Source: Patagioenas fasciata (lineage: Eukaryota > Chordata > Aves > Columbiformes > Columbidae). From it: DNA of 64,000 nt. The DNA is taken from positions 43,653,001 through 43,717,000 of the forward strand of contig NC_092524.1 in assembly GCF_037038585.1 (NCBI RefSeq), read 5' to 3'. Shown one piece after another: positions 47,301-57,667 of the stretch. Numbering within the stretch: the stretch's first letter is position 1; every line of letters starts with the position of its first letter. The position numbers and the translations under genes are program-made. The notes below the pieces were generated by a model. The model worked only from the letters and a program-made list of their open reading frames with translations, was not told where the DNA came from and ran no database searches.

Positions 47301-47673
47301 GGCCAAACCCGCCGCCGGGTCAGTCTGTGCCACAGACCAACAGCGCCCGCACGGCCCCCGCTGCCCCTGACCCCTTGTTTCTCCGCAGGACGAGTCCCTG
47401 ACCCGCCTGGCGCCCACGGCGCCTGCACAGGGGGAACAACAGCAACACCGGGCCCGACGCCTCCGCCCCGCCAGGCACGACCTCGCTTCCCCTTGTCACT
47501 GCGGGCACCGGCGGCCGTGCTCAACCCCGGGGGCACCTTCCCTGCCTGCCCCCCCCAGAGGCGACCCCGGCGTTCCGTCACTCCGCGGCCAGGAGGGCCC
47601 CCGGCCCCGTCCCGGGGCACTCACGGGCGCGGCGGGCGGCCAGGCGGCCCCGCAGGCTCCGCTTCCAGTCCAT
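32171..47673 (-). CDS. PPP2R3C: PPP2R3C gene model (13 coding exons, complete), phosphatase regulatory subunit G5PR
   Basis: Regulatory B''-gamma type subunit that associates with PP2A/PP5 and the GANP/MCM3AP protein, with nuclear and centrosomal roles in cell survival. The 13 exons join in phase to 450 residues (human 453 as I recall). It starts MDWKRSLRGRLAARRA and has the conserved ELFTKYYMEWKGGRK, ENFLKVGEKAG, VWLHQTRIGLSLYDVAGQGY and FLDPLRTGKIKIQDI blocks. A canonical EF-hand loop DKDHNGMLSKEE lies at 283-294, and a degenerate EF loop DIENKGYLNVFS at 351-362. The C-terminus is GFWTYENREVLVASDNDSAA then DVDDT. All introns are GT-AG. It is divergent from PRORP across a CpG island and convergent with FAM177A1. 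Confidence 0.96.
33068..33127 (-). CDS. PPP2R3C: PPP2R3C exon 12, residues 369-388
   Basis: Exactly 20 codons: AIQEQMKIHGQEPVSFQDVK. Acceptor TTCTAG, donor GTTAGT. Too short for simple ORF calling. Confidence 0.94.
34380..35150 (+). mobile_element. Diverged CR1 LINE fragment in PPP2R3C intron 11
   Basis: Successive phrases follow the CR1 3' half in order: CTGCACCTGCAG, CCCATGCAGCAGGACA, GGTCTTGGTGCACAAGAGGT, CTGGGCTGCATTAG, GGGGAGGTGATTACTCC, TTGCCCAAAGACGCTGTGGA, ACAAGGCCCTGAGCAACTTG and GACCTCCAAAGGTCC. The copy is sense on the plus strand, hence antisense to PPP2R3C. It has many indels and no intact frame. Ends are approximate. Confidence 0.82.
35640..35750 (+). repeat. A/C-rich low-complexity tract
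   Basis: A stretch dominated by AAAAC, ACC and CACA runs within PPP2R3C intron 11; probably a decayed poly-A or microsatellite. Confidence 0.6.
36312..36449 (-). CDS. PPP2R3C: PPP2R3C exon 11, residues 323-368
   Basis: Encodes DYKTYLDFVLALENRKEPAA, LQYIFKLLDIENKGYLNVFS, then LNYFFR. It contains the second, degenerate EF-hand loop. Acceptor TTTTAG, donor GTAAGT. Confidence 0.95.
36450..38084 (-). other. PPP2R3C: PPP2R3C intron 10
   Basis: Contains the CR1 fragment at about 37.06-37.46 kb; the remainder is AT-rich with no further element recognised. Of the neighbouring introns, 38222-38852 includes a purine-rich tract (38520-38830), and 39058-40171 and 40305-41031 look featureless. Confidence 0.65.
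37061..37456 (+). mobile_element. CR1 LINE fragment in PPP2R3C intron 10
   Basis: Contains CR1 phrases such as CAGAGGGAGCTTCACAGGCT, TGGGCTGACAGGAGCCTCAT, CCTGCACCTGGGGAGGAATA and GAAAGCAGCTTTGCAC, and ends near TTCTGTGACTCT, like the CR1 tail. There is an internal deletion before the tail. Plus orientation, antisense to PPP2R3C. Confidence 0.85.
38085..38221 (-). CDS. PPP2R3C: PPP2R3C exon 10, residues 277-322 (EF-hand)
   Basis: Encodes GQYLNLDKDHNGMLSKEELS, then RYGTGTLTNIFLDRVFQECL and TYDGEM. The Asp, Asp, Asn and closing Glu positions of the EF loop are intact, so calcium binding is plausible. Acceptor CCCTAG, donor GTAATC. Confidence 0.95.
38853..38928 (-). CDS. PPP2R3C: PPP2R3C exon 9, residues 252-277
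   Basis: Encodes LRDEELSKESQETNWFSAPS then ALRVY and a split Gly. Acceptor ACTCAG, donor GTAGGT. Confidence 0.94.
39002..39057 (-). CDS. PPP2R3C: PPP2R3C exon 8, residues 233-251
   Basis: Encodes GKIKIQDILACSFLDDLLE, 56 bases. Acceptor CTGCAG, donor GTAAAG. The intron separating it from exon 9 is only 73 bp. Confidence 0.93.
40172..40304 (-). CDS. PPP2R3C: PPP2R3C exon 7, residues 189-233
   Basis: Encodes DLENYILELIPTLPQLDGLE, KSFYSFYVCTAVRKFFFFLD and PLRT with a split Gly. Acceptor CTGCAG, donor GTAGGT. Confidence 0.95.
41032..41102 (-). CDS. PPP2R3C: PPP2R3C exon 6, residues 165-188
   Basis: Encodes VWLHQTRIGLSLYDVAGQGY then LRES. Acceptor TTACAG, donor GTAAGT. Confidence 0.94.
41103..43901 (-). 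other. PPP2R3C: PPP2R3C intron 5
   Basis: The 2.8-kb intron between exons 6 and 5. It contains a G/T-rich low-complexity tract at 42838-42960 and otherwise no recognised repeat. The following introns (44000-44815, 44929-45516, 45622-46719, 46848-47624) show nothing but the approach to the CpG island in the last. Confidence 0.6.
42838..42960 (+). repeat. G/T-rich low-complexity tract
   Basis: Imperfect (TTTG)n-like sequence ending in a T run followed by nine G. It sits in a PPP2R3C intron, so the transcribed strand is A/C-rich. Open frames crossing it are composition artefacts. Confidence 0.8.
43902..43999 (-). CDS. PPP2R3C: PPP2R3C exon 5, residues 132-165
   Basis: Encodes QFFTAKIFAKLLHNDPYGRI then SIMQFFNYVMRK. 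Acceptor TTACAG, donor GTTAGT. Confidence 0.94.
44816..44928 (-). CDS. PPP2R3C: PPP2R3C exon 4, residues 95-132
   Basis: Encodes NLWFLLDKHQTSPMIGEEAM then INYENFLKVGEKAGPKC and a split Lys. Acceptor TTTAAG, donor GTAAGG. Confidence 0.94.
45517..45621 (-). CDS. PPP2R3C: PPP2R3C exon 3, residues 60-94
   Basis: Exactly 35 codons: LPAEDEVLLQKLREESRAVF then LQRKSRELLDNEELQ. Acceptor TTCTAG, donor GTAAGA. Confidence 0.95.
46720..46847 (-). CDS. PPP2R3C: PPP2R3C exon 2, residues 17-59
   Basis: Encodes PKKSEEELKGEEMELFTKYY, then MEWKGGRKIGNTSYTNIPRF and YYR. Acceptor AATCAG, donor GTAAGT. Confidence 0.94.
47625..47673 (-). CDS. PPP2R3C: PPP2R3C exon 1, start codon and residues 1-17
   Basis: Encodes MDWKRSLRGRLAARRA plus one base of the next codon, before donor GTGAGT. 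The ATG at 47673-47671 matches the family start MDWK. Extremely GC-rich, inside the CpG island. Confidence 0.93.
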
Positions 47674-47739
47674 GACCCGCAGCGCGCGCCCCGCGCCACC
47701 GGCGGCACGTGACCGCCGCCGCCCGTCAGCCGGCCCCGC

Positions 47740-47749
47740 GCGCATGCGC
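47740..47749. promoter_or_regulatory. NRF-1 consensus site
   Basis: GCGCATGCGC is the full palindromic NRF-1 motif. NRF-1 typically drives nuclear genes for mitochondrial functions, which suits PRORP on the right-hand side. It lies 67 bases upstream of the PPP2R3C ATG. Confidence 0.7.
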
Positions 47750-48133
47750 GATGCCCCTGCCTGGCGCTCCTGACCTGGGAGTGCCGTGCCCGCAACAGAT
47801 ATGGCAGAGCAACCCCATCCGCCCTAACAGGGGCCCAGTGAACCGCGATTGGCTGCCAGTCCTGGCGCGGGCCAGGCAGCGCTTCCGGGCTAGCGGGAGG
47901 CGGGCGTCCTGCGGGCCGTGCGGTCGCCGCTGTCGCACGCACCTCCCTGACGGCGCCTCGCAGCGCCCAGGGCCCATGACGGCCGCGAGCCAACCGAGCG
48001 AGGCCCATCCCGGAGCGGTGAGGACGCTACTGGGCCAGGACCGCCCTTCGGTAACGGCTGGCGGGGCGAGGGGAAAGGAGGGGAGAGAGAGACTCTCCCA
48101 GCAGGCAGCAGGTGCTGGGGGCCGGGCCGCTGT

Positions 48134-48152
48134 GCACGCTGGGAACTGTAGT
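48134..48152 (-). promoter_or_regulatory. ZNF143/THAP11-type site
   Basis: On the minus strand the sequence reads ACTACAGTTCCCAGCGTGC, one or two changes from the well-known ACTACAATTCCCAGMATGC promoter element found at many CpG-island and bidirectional promoters. Confidence 0.7.
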
Positions 48153-48938
48153 GCAGGGGGTGGGCCGGGCAGCGCCTGAGGAACGTGCGAGGCCGCCGGG
48201 GAACATGCCGTATTTACCTTTATAACCTAACGCGCACGTGGGTTTTCACTGTAACTGCTGCCAATGGTGTCGCTCTGCCTCTTCGGCAGGGACGTCACCA
48301 AGGATTTACGGTTAGGGAAATCGACGAACAGAAGTTTGTCACAGGTTGAAAGGTGCGAGGGAACCGTTATAGGAATCCCGTGCCGGGACCGCCTGAGGGA
48401 TCAGTGTTGGGAAATTGTCGAGTTACCTTGAACCTTGTGTTTGCTAGCTTGCAAGTGTAAATATGACAGGAAAGCACAAAGCAGTTCATGATGTTGTGGT
48501 ATAATTTTTAATTTTTATTTTTAGGAAACCTTCAGACTCAACTTCAATAAAAGCAGGAAGAAAAAAACCTGTGTGTTTTGCTTAGCTGCATCAGAGCTGC
48601 CTGTCTTCATGCAGCATACTCAGTACTGATCTTTACAGTAACCATCAAACAGAAATGATAAGCTGCAAACCTGCAAAGCGTCTTCTCTAGAGCGAAAGAT
48701 TCCCTCACTATGGATGGATGTTCTCACAGTCTAAGAGATTGAGTTTTGTGGGAAAAGATTTTACCGTTCTTTATTTTCGTAAAAGGCACAAACGACTCAT
48801 AGAACAAGCATTTTGAAACTGAAGCTTATACAGTTTAACAGCCCCTGGCCTTTTATTATAAACGTACCCATGCAAACTGCATTTTCCATTTTATAGTTTT
48901 GTTAGATACAGTGAGCTAATAGATAATTTCTTCTTGTG

Positions 48939-49933
48939 ATGGCACTTTTTTCTCAAACTAGTCAACTGTTTTTTCAGGCTTTGCTATGGAAATGTCGTAT
49001 GTTCTGGCCTGTTTCAAGATGCCAGCAACTGTTTGCTGGCTTTGTCAACTTCCCCAACAGGGAAAAGGTTAACTATTTCCATTTTATGACATCTTCTAGC
49101 ACTGCATTACCAGTGGATTCTAAAGGAACTGGTGTCTTTCCTGCCAAGAAAAGGTCTGAAATTGATTATGAAGAAGAAAAAGGATGGAATGAGAACAGAG
49201 AAATACCTGAAGGGAAACTCTACTTTTCTTCCTCTGTTGGAGCTCCAAAGAAACGATTGAGTCAAGTTCTGTCAAGGCATAGGTTTACCAATGTGCAGCC
49301 TCCAGAAAAACCATTGCAGGCTGAGGAATGGAACAGACTGAAGGAAAGCTTTCAGTCACCTGAAATATTTGAAGAAGTGATGTTAAACAGTATGATCAGG
49401 TGCAACAGCCCCATTGATGTGGCTAAGTCCTTGCTGACCCATGTGGCAAAGAGTGATGGTGACATTGCATATCATTTATTGGTCAAATATCTGGCATTGT
49501 GTGTCCAGCAGGGGCAGACCTCAGAAATTCATGATGTGTATGATATAATGAAAATCAGATTTAAGGTTTTAGAAAGTGGGGCTTACAGCCTTCTTATCAA
49601 GGGGCTGAGTAACTCAGATCAATGGAGAATGGCCTTGACTCTTTTGGAAGAAGTAAAACAGCTTATGATTCCCTCACGGGGAAGCTATGAATCCTGCATC
49701 AAAGCAGCCAGCCGTCACCAAGAAATGAACCTCGCATTTCAACTTTACCATGAAATGTTGACTGAGGACTTGGTCCCAACCTTGGATGTCCTGCAGGCCT
49801 TTTTTGACTTCAGCAGGGGTATGAAAGGTGCTGAGCTACAAAACCAGCTCTTTGGTATCCTGTTATATTTGAGAGACAACCAAATATACCCTCATAAAAC
49901 ATTTATGCGGAGTATAAAGCTATGGTTTGAAAG
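48939..49933 (+). CDS. PRORP: PRORP coding exon 1, residues 1-332 (presequence and PPR domain)
   Basis: One large exon of 995 coding bases, the typical layout for this gene. It starts MALFSQTSQLFFQALLWKCR and ends KTFMRSIKLWFE plus AG of a split Ser before donor GTAAAT. A GTG directly upstream of the ATG is not a start. N-terminal sequence is poorly conserved; the PPR part is clearly the family. Confidence 0.95.
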
Positions 49934-52900
49934 GTAAATAATGTTTCGATTGCAAGCTCTAGTTCATGAAGATGGGATTCAGATTATTCCACAGATCAAG
50001 TCTAGTGAGATCCCTCAACATGTCATTGTTGTTGCTTTTCCATTTTCGTTGTCATGAAAAGATGCATTTTCTTTTTGCTCCAAAATTAGTGTAAAATTCT
50101 TACTGGCTTAACATATTGAAAGATTTTACCTGTTAAATACTATTCCTTGGAACAGAAAGTAGGAAATGGTGAAGGGTCATGGCTGTCCAAAATACCTGAC
50201 TTCATCCCTTTCTGATGTTGATACATAAGGGATATTGACAGCTATGATGGTTTTACCTGTAATCTACCAGAGTGTAGAAGTAGTGAGTTATTTGAAAATT
50301 AGAGGTGGCAAATTTAGCATAGGTTAAGTGGAGATTAAGTGTTGGTCTGTATAGAATAACAGGAGAAGAATAATCTTCATAGGAGGCTCTTTGTTTTACC
50401 ACTGTATTGAGCAGGCCCCACAGTTTGTTTTCATGAGTAGCGATGGTCAGACTCCACAAATTACAACTCGTTACGCTGCACAGGCACAGTGTAGTTCACC
50501 CGAGCCCATTGCATATTTGTCATGCTGTTGTATGCGAGCCCATCTATGACTTTTTTTTTTAACTGTTGGCTTTGGTTGATGTGAGCTACACAGCCACTTT
50601 ACAAGTTAGTCTTCCTGGATGGAAAATATGGCTGTGGAAATGCACTACCATTATTGGAATGGTTTATACTGCTGTCCCGTAGCTATTTTGTTTCCTGGAA
50701 ATAGCTGGGGAACAGAATAGGCTTCAATTGAAATGAACAGGTTTAGTGGGTGAGAATCTATTGAGGGGTGCTATTTTCCCAGTGAGTAGAGAAGGATTTG
50801 CAGGTGTGTGCTGCAAGCGCAGGAAATGCAATGAAATAAAAAGGCAAGGAGACTGCAGAGCCAGTCAGTATGTTGAAAATCTATTTATTGTCTGTATAGA
50901 GTGGCAAACCAGGGCTGAAGGCTGAAGCTAGATAAACTCCTGTTTGTGTCTTTAATGCTGTATTGAACTGTTAGAACAATTCATGAAAGATTGTGGTAAA
51001 TTCATATCAGGGTTAAGTGTTTTGCTAAAGGAAGTAGTGTTTCAAACATGAAGAAGAAACAAAGTCCATATTAGAGTGAAACTAGATGATCTGTTACCCC
51101 TTCTGGAATTTTATCTATGAACGTGTAGAAAATGCTTAGTTTTACCTGTCTGTTCCAATTGTTAGTGCTGAACTTGATAGTTGAAAATAAATAAGGAGTC
51201 TATGTGGAGTACTCAAAAAGAGAATCTGATAATTTGTAGTGCTGTTATTCTTGCAAAAACGATGCAGATGGGGAGGTAATTTTTGCTGACAAATGAAGCT
51301 GATGGCACAGTAAGCACAGAAGTGAGCTCTGTGAGTGTAACTGAATAGGTTTTAGTTTTAAAAAATATTTTTTCTGAAGAGTAGCCCAGCACTGGCTTCT
51401 AGTAGTGAGTAAAGCCAGATCAAATCAAGAGATCTGAGTGTGCAACAAAGAATTGCAGTGTTTTCTGTTGCCTATTGTCTTTGTAAGAAAACTAAAGAAC
51501 TGCTGTGTATCAGCACAAGAAATGGGAAAGGAAACAGAATCAGGACGGTTATTCCAAAGCCCACAGCATATGTGGCAGCTGATGATAATAAACACAGAGG
51601 CAAAGGGAAAGATTTCTGCAGTTGCATGTTGGCATGGGTATTTCTACTCTTTAACCTATTCTGTTTTGGATCTTGTGGGCAAAAAGGAATGTTAACACCA
51701 GTGTGGTGATGGCTGTGGTAGGGGTGGTGATGATGATGTGGAGTCAAAAAGTCTCGAGGCAGCATTGTGGCATGAGCATATCGTTCTTAATCTCTCAGGA
51801 TGACATCTGCATAGAAATCTTGATTCCTACTTTCCCATTTGCATTCTGAGGTGCTTTATGAATGTGTAGGGCAGCAACTTAAAAATTGGCAGTTCACCCT
51901 GGTTATTTGTATGGTTCTTAATATTTTGGGACAACATAAACGGGGGAAATTGATGGTGTTAGTTCTCTGTATGTTGTTAGATACTGGTTCTTTATGTAGT
52001 ATTTTCAGGTGTTGCTAAATTATATATGAATCTTTGTATGATTTCATTGCATGCTAGATGATTGATTGGTCTTTTATTTCTAAATGTTGACAAAACAGAA
52101 TTTTTCTTTATTTCATTCAGGTATTGTTAAGTAAGAATCTAATGTTTTTATTTATCTTTCCCTGTGTACATATTAGCATACCAGGAGGGAACTGGAGAGG
52201 ACACTTGACCAACATTAAAGACAGGTAAATCCAACATTTTCTCTAAAAGTGAGGAGTTGTCTTTGATTATTCTATCTTAAACTCTTCTTTCTTAAATACA
52301 AAAAATAGCTTTCCTTATATCAGAAAATATTTTAATCCTTGAGGATATGAACCTTTATTGTACACCTATGATTTCCCAGACTTCAATTTCCAACTTGCAC
52401 ATTAAACAAGACCCAAAACACACAGTTGGAAGGAAGTTATGCTAATCAGAGCCAAGACAGAAAAACACAGAGAAAAAAGTAAGAGCTGCTACTTTACTGA
52501 GTGTCCTATTTGTTTACTGTTTAGGAATTAAAGGCTTAGTTTTTTGGTTGGGTTTGTAATACCACAGATTAACAGGATATTTAACAGAACAGCTTTGGTA
52601 TATAAGTAGATATCTTCTTGAAAACTGATACTATTCACATACTGCAGTTAATTTATACAGCTGGAGGGGTTCTCTCTTCAGACTTGATTTTCAGTGAAGA
52701 CAAAATTGTTCTTACGTCAAATTTTCACAGGGATAACTCAGACACATGTTTCTGTTACAGCACAGTTTTTTTTAATGTCTGGAAACTCTTATTTTAAATG
52801 TTATTATCATCGAAACCTAGTTCTGTATTTTTGTAGCAGTTTGGCAACTATAAATGTATTAATTATAAGAATGTCTCCAGGGGATTATGTTGTTTGGGTT

Positions 52901-55900
52901 TTTTTTTTGTGACTTTTAAGAATACACTCTGCTGCATACTCTGAGTAAAAGCTCATGTAGAGTCTGCTGCTTTTGAAGCCCGTGAAAGAACAGCATATCT
53001 CACTGTCCTAACAGTAGGGCTTGTTCACTGTAAAATGGATTATTATGTATGAGGGTGTGTGTGTTACTGTACTGTATCATGGTAATTCACCAAATTCTGG
53101 ACAAACTTTTTTGACCCTCAGAGTTTTGAAATTCCAGAGTTGATTGTCTTGGTCAAGAGGAAGCTTGTTGTCTTACTGTCTGTGAACTCTGTTATAGACC
53201 TTGAGAGCTAAGCTAATTGAGATCACCTCACATTTTATCATGGATTAAGAATCTCTGAACAAAGTGGTGACAAGGTGCTATATGGTAGTTATTTTGTGAT
53301 AACTGTATCAACACTTTATTTTGAAATAAACATGTTTGAGGTAGCCTACTTAGATAAGTATTTGAATAAAATGTAAACGGTTTCAAGAAAAGAAAAAGAA
53401 TATAAGAGTTTTGTTGTGTTTATATTAAATGGCTGCTGACAGAAAAGATCATTAGGATTTAAGAGAGTAAAAAAAATGTAAGGTATCTCTGAAACTCATG
53501 TGCTGGTTGTTACTAGACTTATCTGCAGTGAGCATAACTTGTCTTAAAAAAATGAGTCTTGAGTTAAAGAATCCAGAAGAACTATTTTTTTCTAAACTGA
53601 ACTTGACAATTTAATAGGCTTATTAGTAGGTTATTCTGACTTTATTTGAATACTGGCAGTTACATCTGAGGTGCTCATATCCGGGTTATTTTCTTCTTCC
53701 TCTACTGCTGAGCTCCTAGTTTCCTTGAACTGTGACAGAAACTTGAACCCTCTGCAAACAAACCTTGAGGTTTGCTGACCATTTTTCTTTAAGATTCACA
53801 AAAGCTTTGGATTTCCAAGGTCAGCTGTAGGAAGCTGCAGCTCAAGGTTTTTGAGCCTGCGTTCAAATTACTGTAGTATATCTGACTTCATGTTTAATAT
53901 GTAGGTGCCGTGACGCTCCAAATCTAACTTTGAAAAGTAGTCCCTCAAAAAAGTAGTTGAGCAGTCAGGTAGCTGTAAGGACAGCTATATATCCTACAGA
54001 GGTGAAAGCTTTCTGTCTGGGAATTTCTCAGCATGAGATCCTGGAGTGATCAATGAGGAGTTACAAAAATTGCCAGGTAGTTTAAAGGTATGGTTGTGAA
54101 ACAGCAGCAGTTAGACTAAGGGTCCAGTCTTGCAAGATGCTGAGTGTTTCTTTTGCCTTCTTTGCCTCTGCTTCCTTTGGGAATCCTGATTGAGAATTCA
54201 CAAGATGAAACTGGCTTCAGGAGCTTTGGCTGTTGATAGGTGGTTGGGGTGGGTTGATCTGTTTGGGTATGGGAAGGTTTTTTTTTTTTTCAAGTAATCT
54301 GAGCATAGTAGTTGCAGAAGGATTCAAGTTAACTGTGGGACAGGTCCTTAAACTTTAGGCTTAATGATTTTGAAATAGTCTGATAACAGTTCATTAGGGC
54401 TTTCTTCTCTGTTGCCCAACTGTGAAGTTCCTTAACGCAATTAGATGTATTTAGTGGTAGCCTCACAACTATATGAGCAGCCAGTGTCATTGCTTATATT
54501 AATATGTAGGCTAAGCCTGCAGTGGCCACCGTGGGTTGAGCAGCTGGAGCATATTGTTCAAGTGCAGCAATAAATGTCCATTGTTGGGATTCCATGCGTA
54601 ACTTCTTACAATTCAGTGAATACACTGTCAGCATTGCAATTAATGCACAGACCATAAGCCAAGACTGCATTATGTATACCAGACATCAGCTGTTAGGTGA
54701 ATTTAACCTTTCTGGTTGCCATGGTTTTAGAAAATTACAGTGACTTAACTTTGACATATCTAGGATCTCTCTGTGGAGACAGACAGGGGAGAATAACTCA
54801 TTCCATTGTAACACCTAAAGCTCAAACCCTACAAATCAGTTTCAAGATTGTGCTTGTGAAAATAAGGTATTTGGATGGATTTAGAGAAGAGTGGTTACTC
54901 CTTCAGTTCAAACTATGCCCAGCTGGGTGAATATAGGCCTCTAAACAGAGCAGGATAGAAAGGAAAAATGTGAAATATCAACAACATATACTGCATGTAA
55001 GAGAAACTTAAGTGGGAGGAAGCAGCAAAAAACTCATTGTTTTGTCAACCAGGAAGAACCAAAAACCCCTTCAGACTAAGTGTGATTTTAGTACCTGCTG
55101 GAGAAGCTACTAGATTCTGCTCATCTTCTTGGTACCATGGCTGGAGCATCCAGTCTGGTGATGAAGATGTAAACTGGATTTCACATCTGATATTCCTGGA
55201 AGAAGTGCTTACGGACTTTCAAGAGGACCTAGGCATGACTGACACTGGATTTCCTCAGTGTATATTAATGTCCTATCTGACTGTTTCTTTTTCCCTTTTT
55301 CACCTAGTAGAAGTTGGACAAATTTCCAGTTTTAATGCACAAATGAGATTGTGGGACATAAAGTCTATGTATATTTGTAGCTCATTGGTTTGTCTTTAGA
55401 AAGTTCATCTGCAAAACTTCAACTGCAAAACTTTTTTTTGGGGGTGTAAAAGGTTGACTCAATGTAGTTGACAATTGAAGCACTGAGATGCAGATTATTT
55501 TGTCTCAGTCCTCCACTGTTACCTCACCTTACATGCTGGTTTTGTGCTGGGCCCACAGGTATGGAGTTGTGCATTGTGTTGGTATGTGTTTAGTGTATAG
55601 AGGCTAACGGGAGAGACAAGTAGTAAGGAGAATTAACATATGGGACATGGAAACAATGATGGTTCCAGTTTTACTTCCTTCAGGCCATGTGTTAGTGCAG
55701 AGGTCATGACTGTGGGACATGAAACAACAAAGAAAGGCTAGATAGTAAAAAATATGCTTGTTCTCTCTCTCAAGGTACAGTTCTGGGAGATGGTACAAAA
55801 ATCCAGAGGTGGCCATGGAAGTTAAGCCTGTCTTGTTTCACATCTTGGAATTGTGTGCTGTGCTAGCAGGCTGTAGGAACAAAAACCCAACTCACAGCAG

Positions 55901-57667
55901 TTGACATGGCTCTCTGGTTGTGGTTTGTTTTGATGGCCTTCCCCAGGGCTGGGAGTTTTTGCAGCACTATGTTGATTAGGCAAAAAGTTGAGTCTCTTGG
56001 CTAGCCATGGGCCTGTGTGTTCTCTATAGCGTTGCCTCACTCTTGCTGGTCTGGAAAATTTTTCAGGATCTGCTCTGATATACCAGCACTTTTCTTGAGG
56101 AAACTAAAAGAGTCTGTGGTCTGTTTTTTCACATCCCCTATTGTGCTATTCTCTAATCTTTTAAGGTGGATTTTCAGTCTCTTTGGTCTTTTAAGATTAA
56201 ACATGCATGGAGAAATCAGTGGAACATTCTTGTGTGTGTCAGAGACAAAGCAGTGTAATATTTGGGATTTGCAGAACCACAGTGGTAACCAGAACTGCTG
56301 GCCCTGTTGCAGGGAAGCTAAGAGTACTGGAAAGTGGACAATGTGAATGACAAAAGAAACTGTTGCGGTGCTGCACGCAATCAATCACTGACACTGCTGT
56401 GCATGATGGAGTGATGGTTCTGGCTCTGGTTGAATGTAACTGCAGAGCTTTTTCATCTGCAGCAGTCCACATTCCTAGATCCATGTGATGATATTTAGTC
56501 CCTGCTACAAAGCAGGAATTAAAGTTTTCTAGCAATAATGAAACAAGTAGTGGTTGGTTGCCAGGAGATAGCAGTGTAAAGCTGCTTTCTGTATGGGTGC
56601 AGTCAGCCTGATATTAGAAAACTTCTGGTGGAAGTGGGCATCATACAGACACTCGGTGCCAGTGTGACATAGTATTGCTGAGGGCTTTCAAAGCAAACAG
56701 TGTTTCTGATTTAGTCAAATTCTCCTCTCAGTCTGTTCACGTTGACCACCTTAGAGAGATCTGAACAAACAACCTAGAAAGAAGGGAAGTTCGATATCAA
56801 AAGACAAGTGGCGCAAGAAGGCACTCTTGCTCATTATCTGCTTTTCCAACCACACAGCAGATTTATGTTACCCCTTCTTTCCTTTTGGATATTCCTACAC
56901 CTGTGACAAGTTTGGTTTTTCTAAACCTTGATAAGATAGCTTAGCTTTTTTGTAGGAGCAGTCAGTGGCACAATAGTGGAGCATGTCTCTGGTGCGTTTT
57001 CTTGTTGTAACACTTTGTAAAGGATTTATAGCCAGACCAAGGCTCAGTGGCCTGCATGCTAGCTTCAGCTAGTATGCCTATAGCTGCTTCATATATCCTG
57101 GCGAGGCCAGTGCAACTCCATCACCTTCCCACATTGAGATCTGGGCTGCATGTATACATGGTGACTTTCCTGTGTAGTAGGGAAACTTCCGAATATTACA
57201 GCTGTGGAAATTTGTGGTAATGCTGGGAATTGAACTCTGATCTCTCAAGGCCTAGCTGTCATGCAGAGTTTTAGTCCTAAATCCTCAAACGTCTCTAGAG
57301 TTAAATCTTTGATCATGATCTCACTAAATCACATAAAAATATTTCTAGTGACGTTACTAGATTTTTGGATGCATCCCAAAAAGAGTACAACTAGTTTTCT
57401 GATGATTGTACTGTGTTGGAGTTCTTGTAAAGAATTGTGCTCATCCGCAAGCACCCAATAAGTTAGTAAAATTTAAGGTATTTCATATTTGAAAGCCTTT
57501 AGCCTTTTATTTTCTCATTTCTTTGCTATTACAGTGGACAGTGCCCAGTTTGCAACCATCAGTTGGAGGACAGTAACCTCACTGAAGAAGAATATAAATG
57601 TCTCAGAGAAAGAATAATAAAGGACGTGATACATGGAACTGACACTTTCAGAAAGACAAGCCCACAG
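48939..57667 (+). CDS. PRORP: PRORP gene model (first three coding exons, 3' partial), mitochondrial RNase P nuclease MRPP3
   Basis: Protein-only RNase P subunit that cuts 5' leaders from mitochondrial tRNA precursors together with TRMT10C and HSD17B10. The window gives residues 1-392: an N-terminal, Arg/Lys/Phe-rich, acid-poor mitochondrial presequence (about 1-45), a variable linker, then pentatricopeptide-repeat helices (about 120-330) including IDVAKSLLTHVA, HLLVKYLALCVQQGQTSEIH and AYSLLIKGLSNSDQWRMALT. It ends with the central zinc-binding CxxC (C351, C354) and DVIHGTDTFRKTSPQ. The NYN metallonuclease domain with its catalytic aspartates is not in the window; in mammals a very long intron follows here. 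The ATG at 48939 is the first in frame. The 5'UTR probably starts in the CpG island and is spliced; an acceptor such as TTTTTAG|G at 48524 is possible. Confidence 0.93.
49934..52176 (+). other. PRORP: PRORP intron after coding exon 1
   Basis: AT-rich intronic DNA; open frames near 51.4-51.8 kb lack family similarity. No repeat was recognised. Confidence 0.65.
52177..52224 (+). CDS. PRORP: PRORP coding exon 2, residues 332-348
   Basis: A 48-base exon encoding SIPGGNWRGHLTNIKDS with both end codons split. It matches the family WFES(I/V)PGxxWxGxxT block. Acceptor ATTAG, donor GTAAAT. Too short for ORF calling. Confidence 0.92.
52225..57534 (+). other. PRORP: PRORP intron after coding exon 2
   Basis: About 5.3 kb without a recognised repeat or exon. 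Several short open frames on both strands look random. Confidence 0.65.
57535..57667 (+). CDS. PRORP: PRORP coding exon 3, residues 348-392 (zinc-binding CxxC)
   Basis: Encodes SGQCPVCNHQLEDSNLTEEE, YKCLRERIIKDVIHGTDTFR, then KTSPQ. The CPVC pair matches the structural zinc ligands of the central domain. Acceptor ATTACAG, donor GTAGGT, ending in phase 0. Confidence 0.94.

Larger units (their letters stand above)
47090..48200. promoter_or_regulatory. CpG-island bidirectional promoter PPP2R3C / PRORP
   Basis: About 1.1 kb of CpG-dense DNA covers PPP2R3C exon 1 (leftward) and lies about 0.75 kb or more upstream of the PRORP start codon (rightward). The two genes are head to head, as in other amniotes. 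Visible motifs are an E-box CACGTG at 47706-47711, a perfect NRF-1 palindrome GCGCATGCGC at 47740-47749, an inverted CCAAT box (ATTGG, 47849-47853) and a ZNF143-like site at 48134-48152. No TATA box is seen. A possible first-exon donor for PRORP is GTGAGG at 48018. Confidence 0.8.

Noticed and set aside
46992..48179. Several long frames on both strands in the PPP2R3C/PRORP island
   Set aside because: GC-driven open frames. Only PPP2R3C exon 1 has splice and family support.
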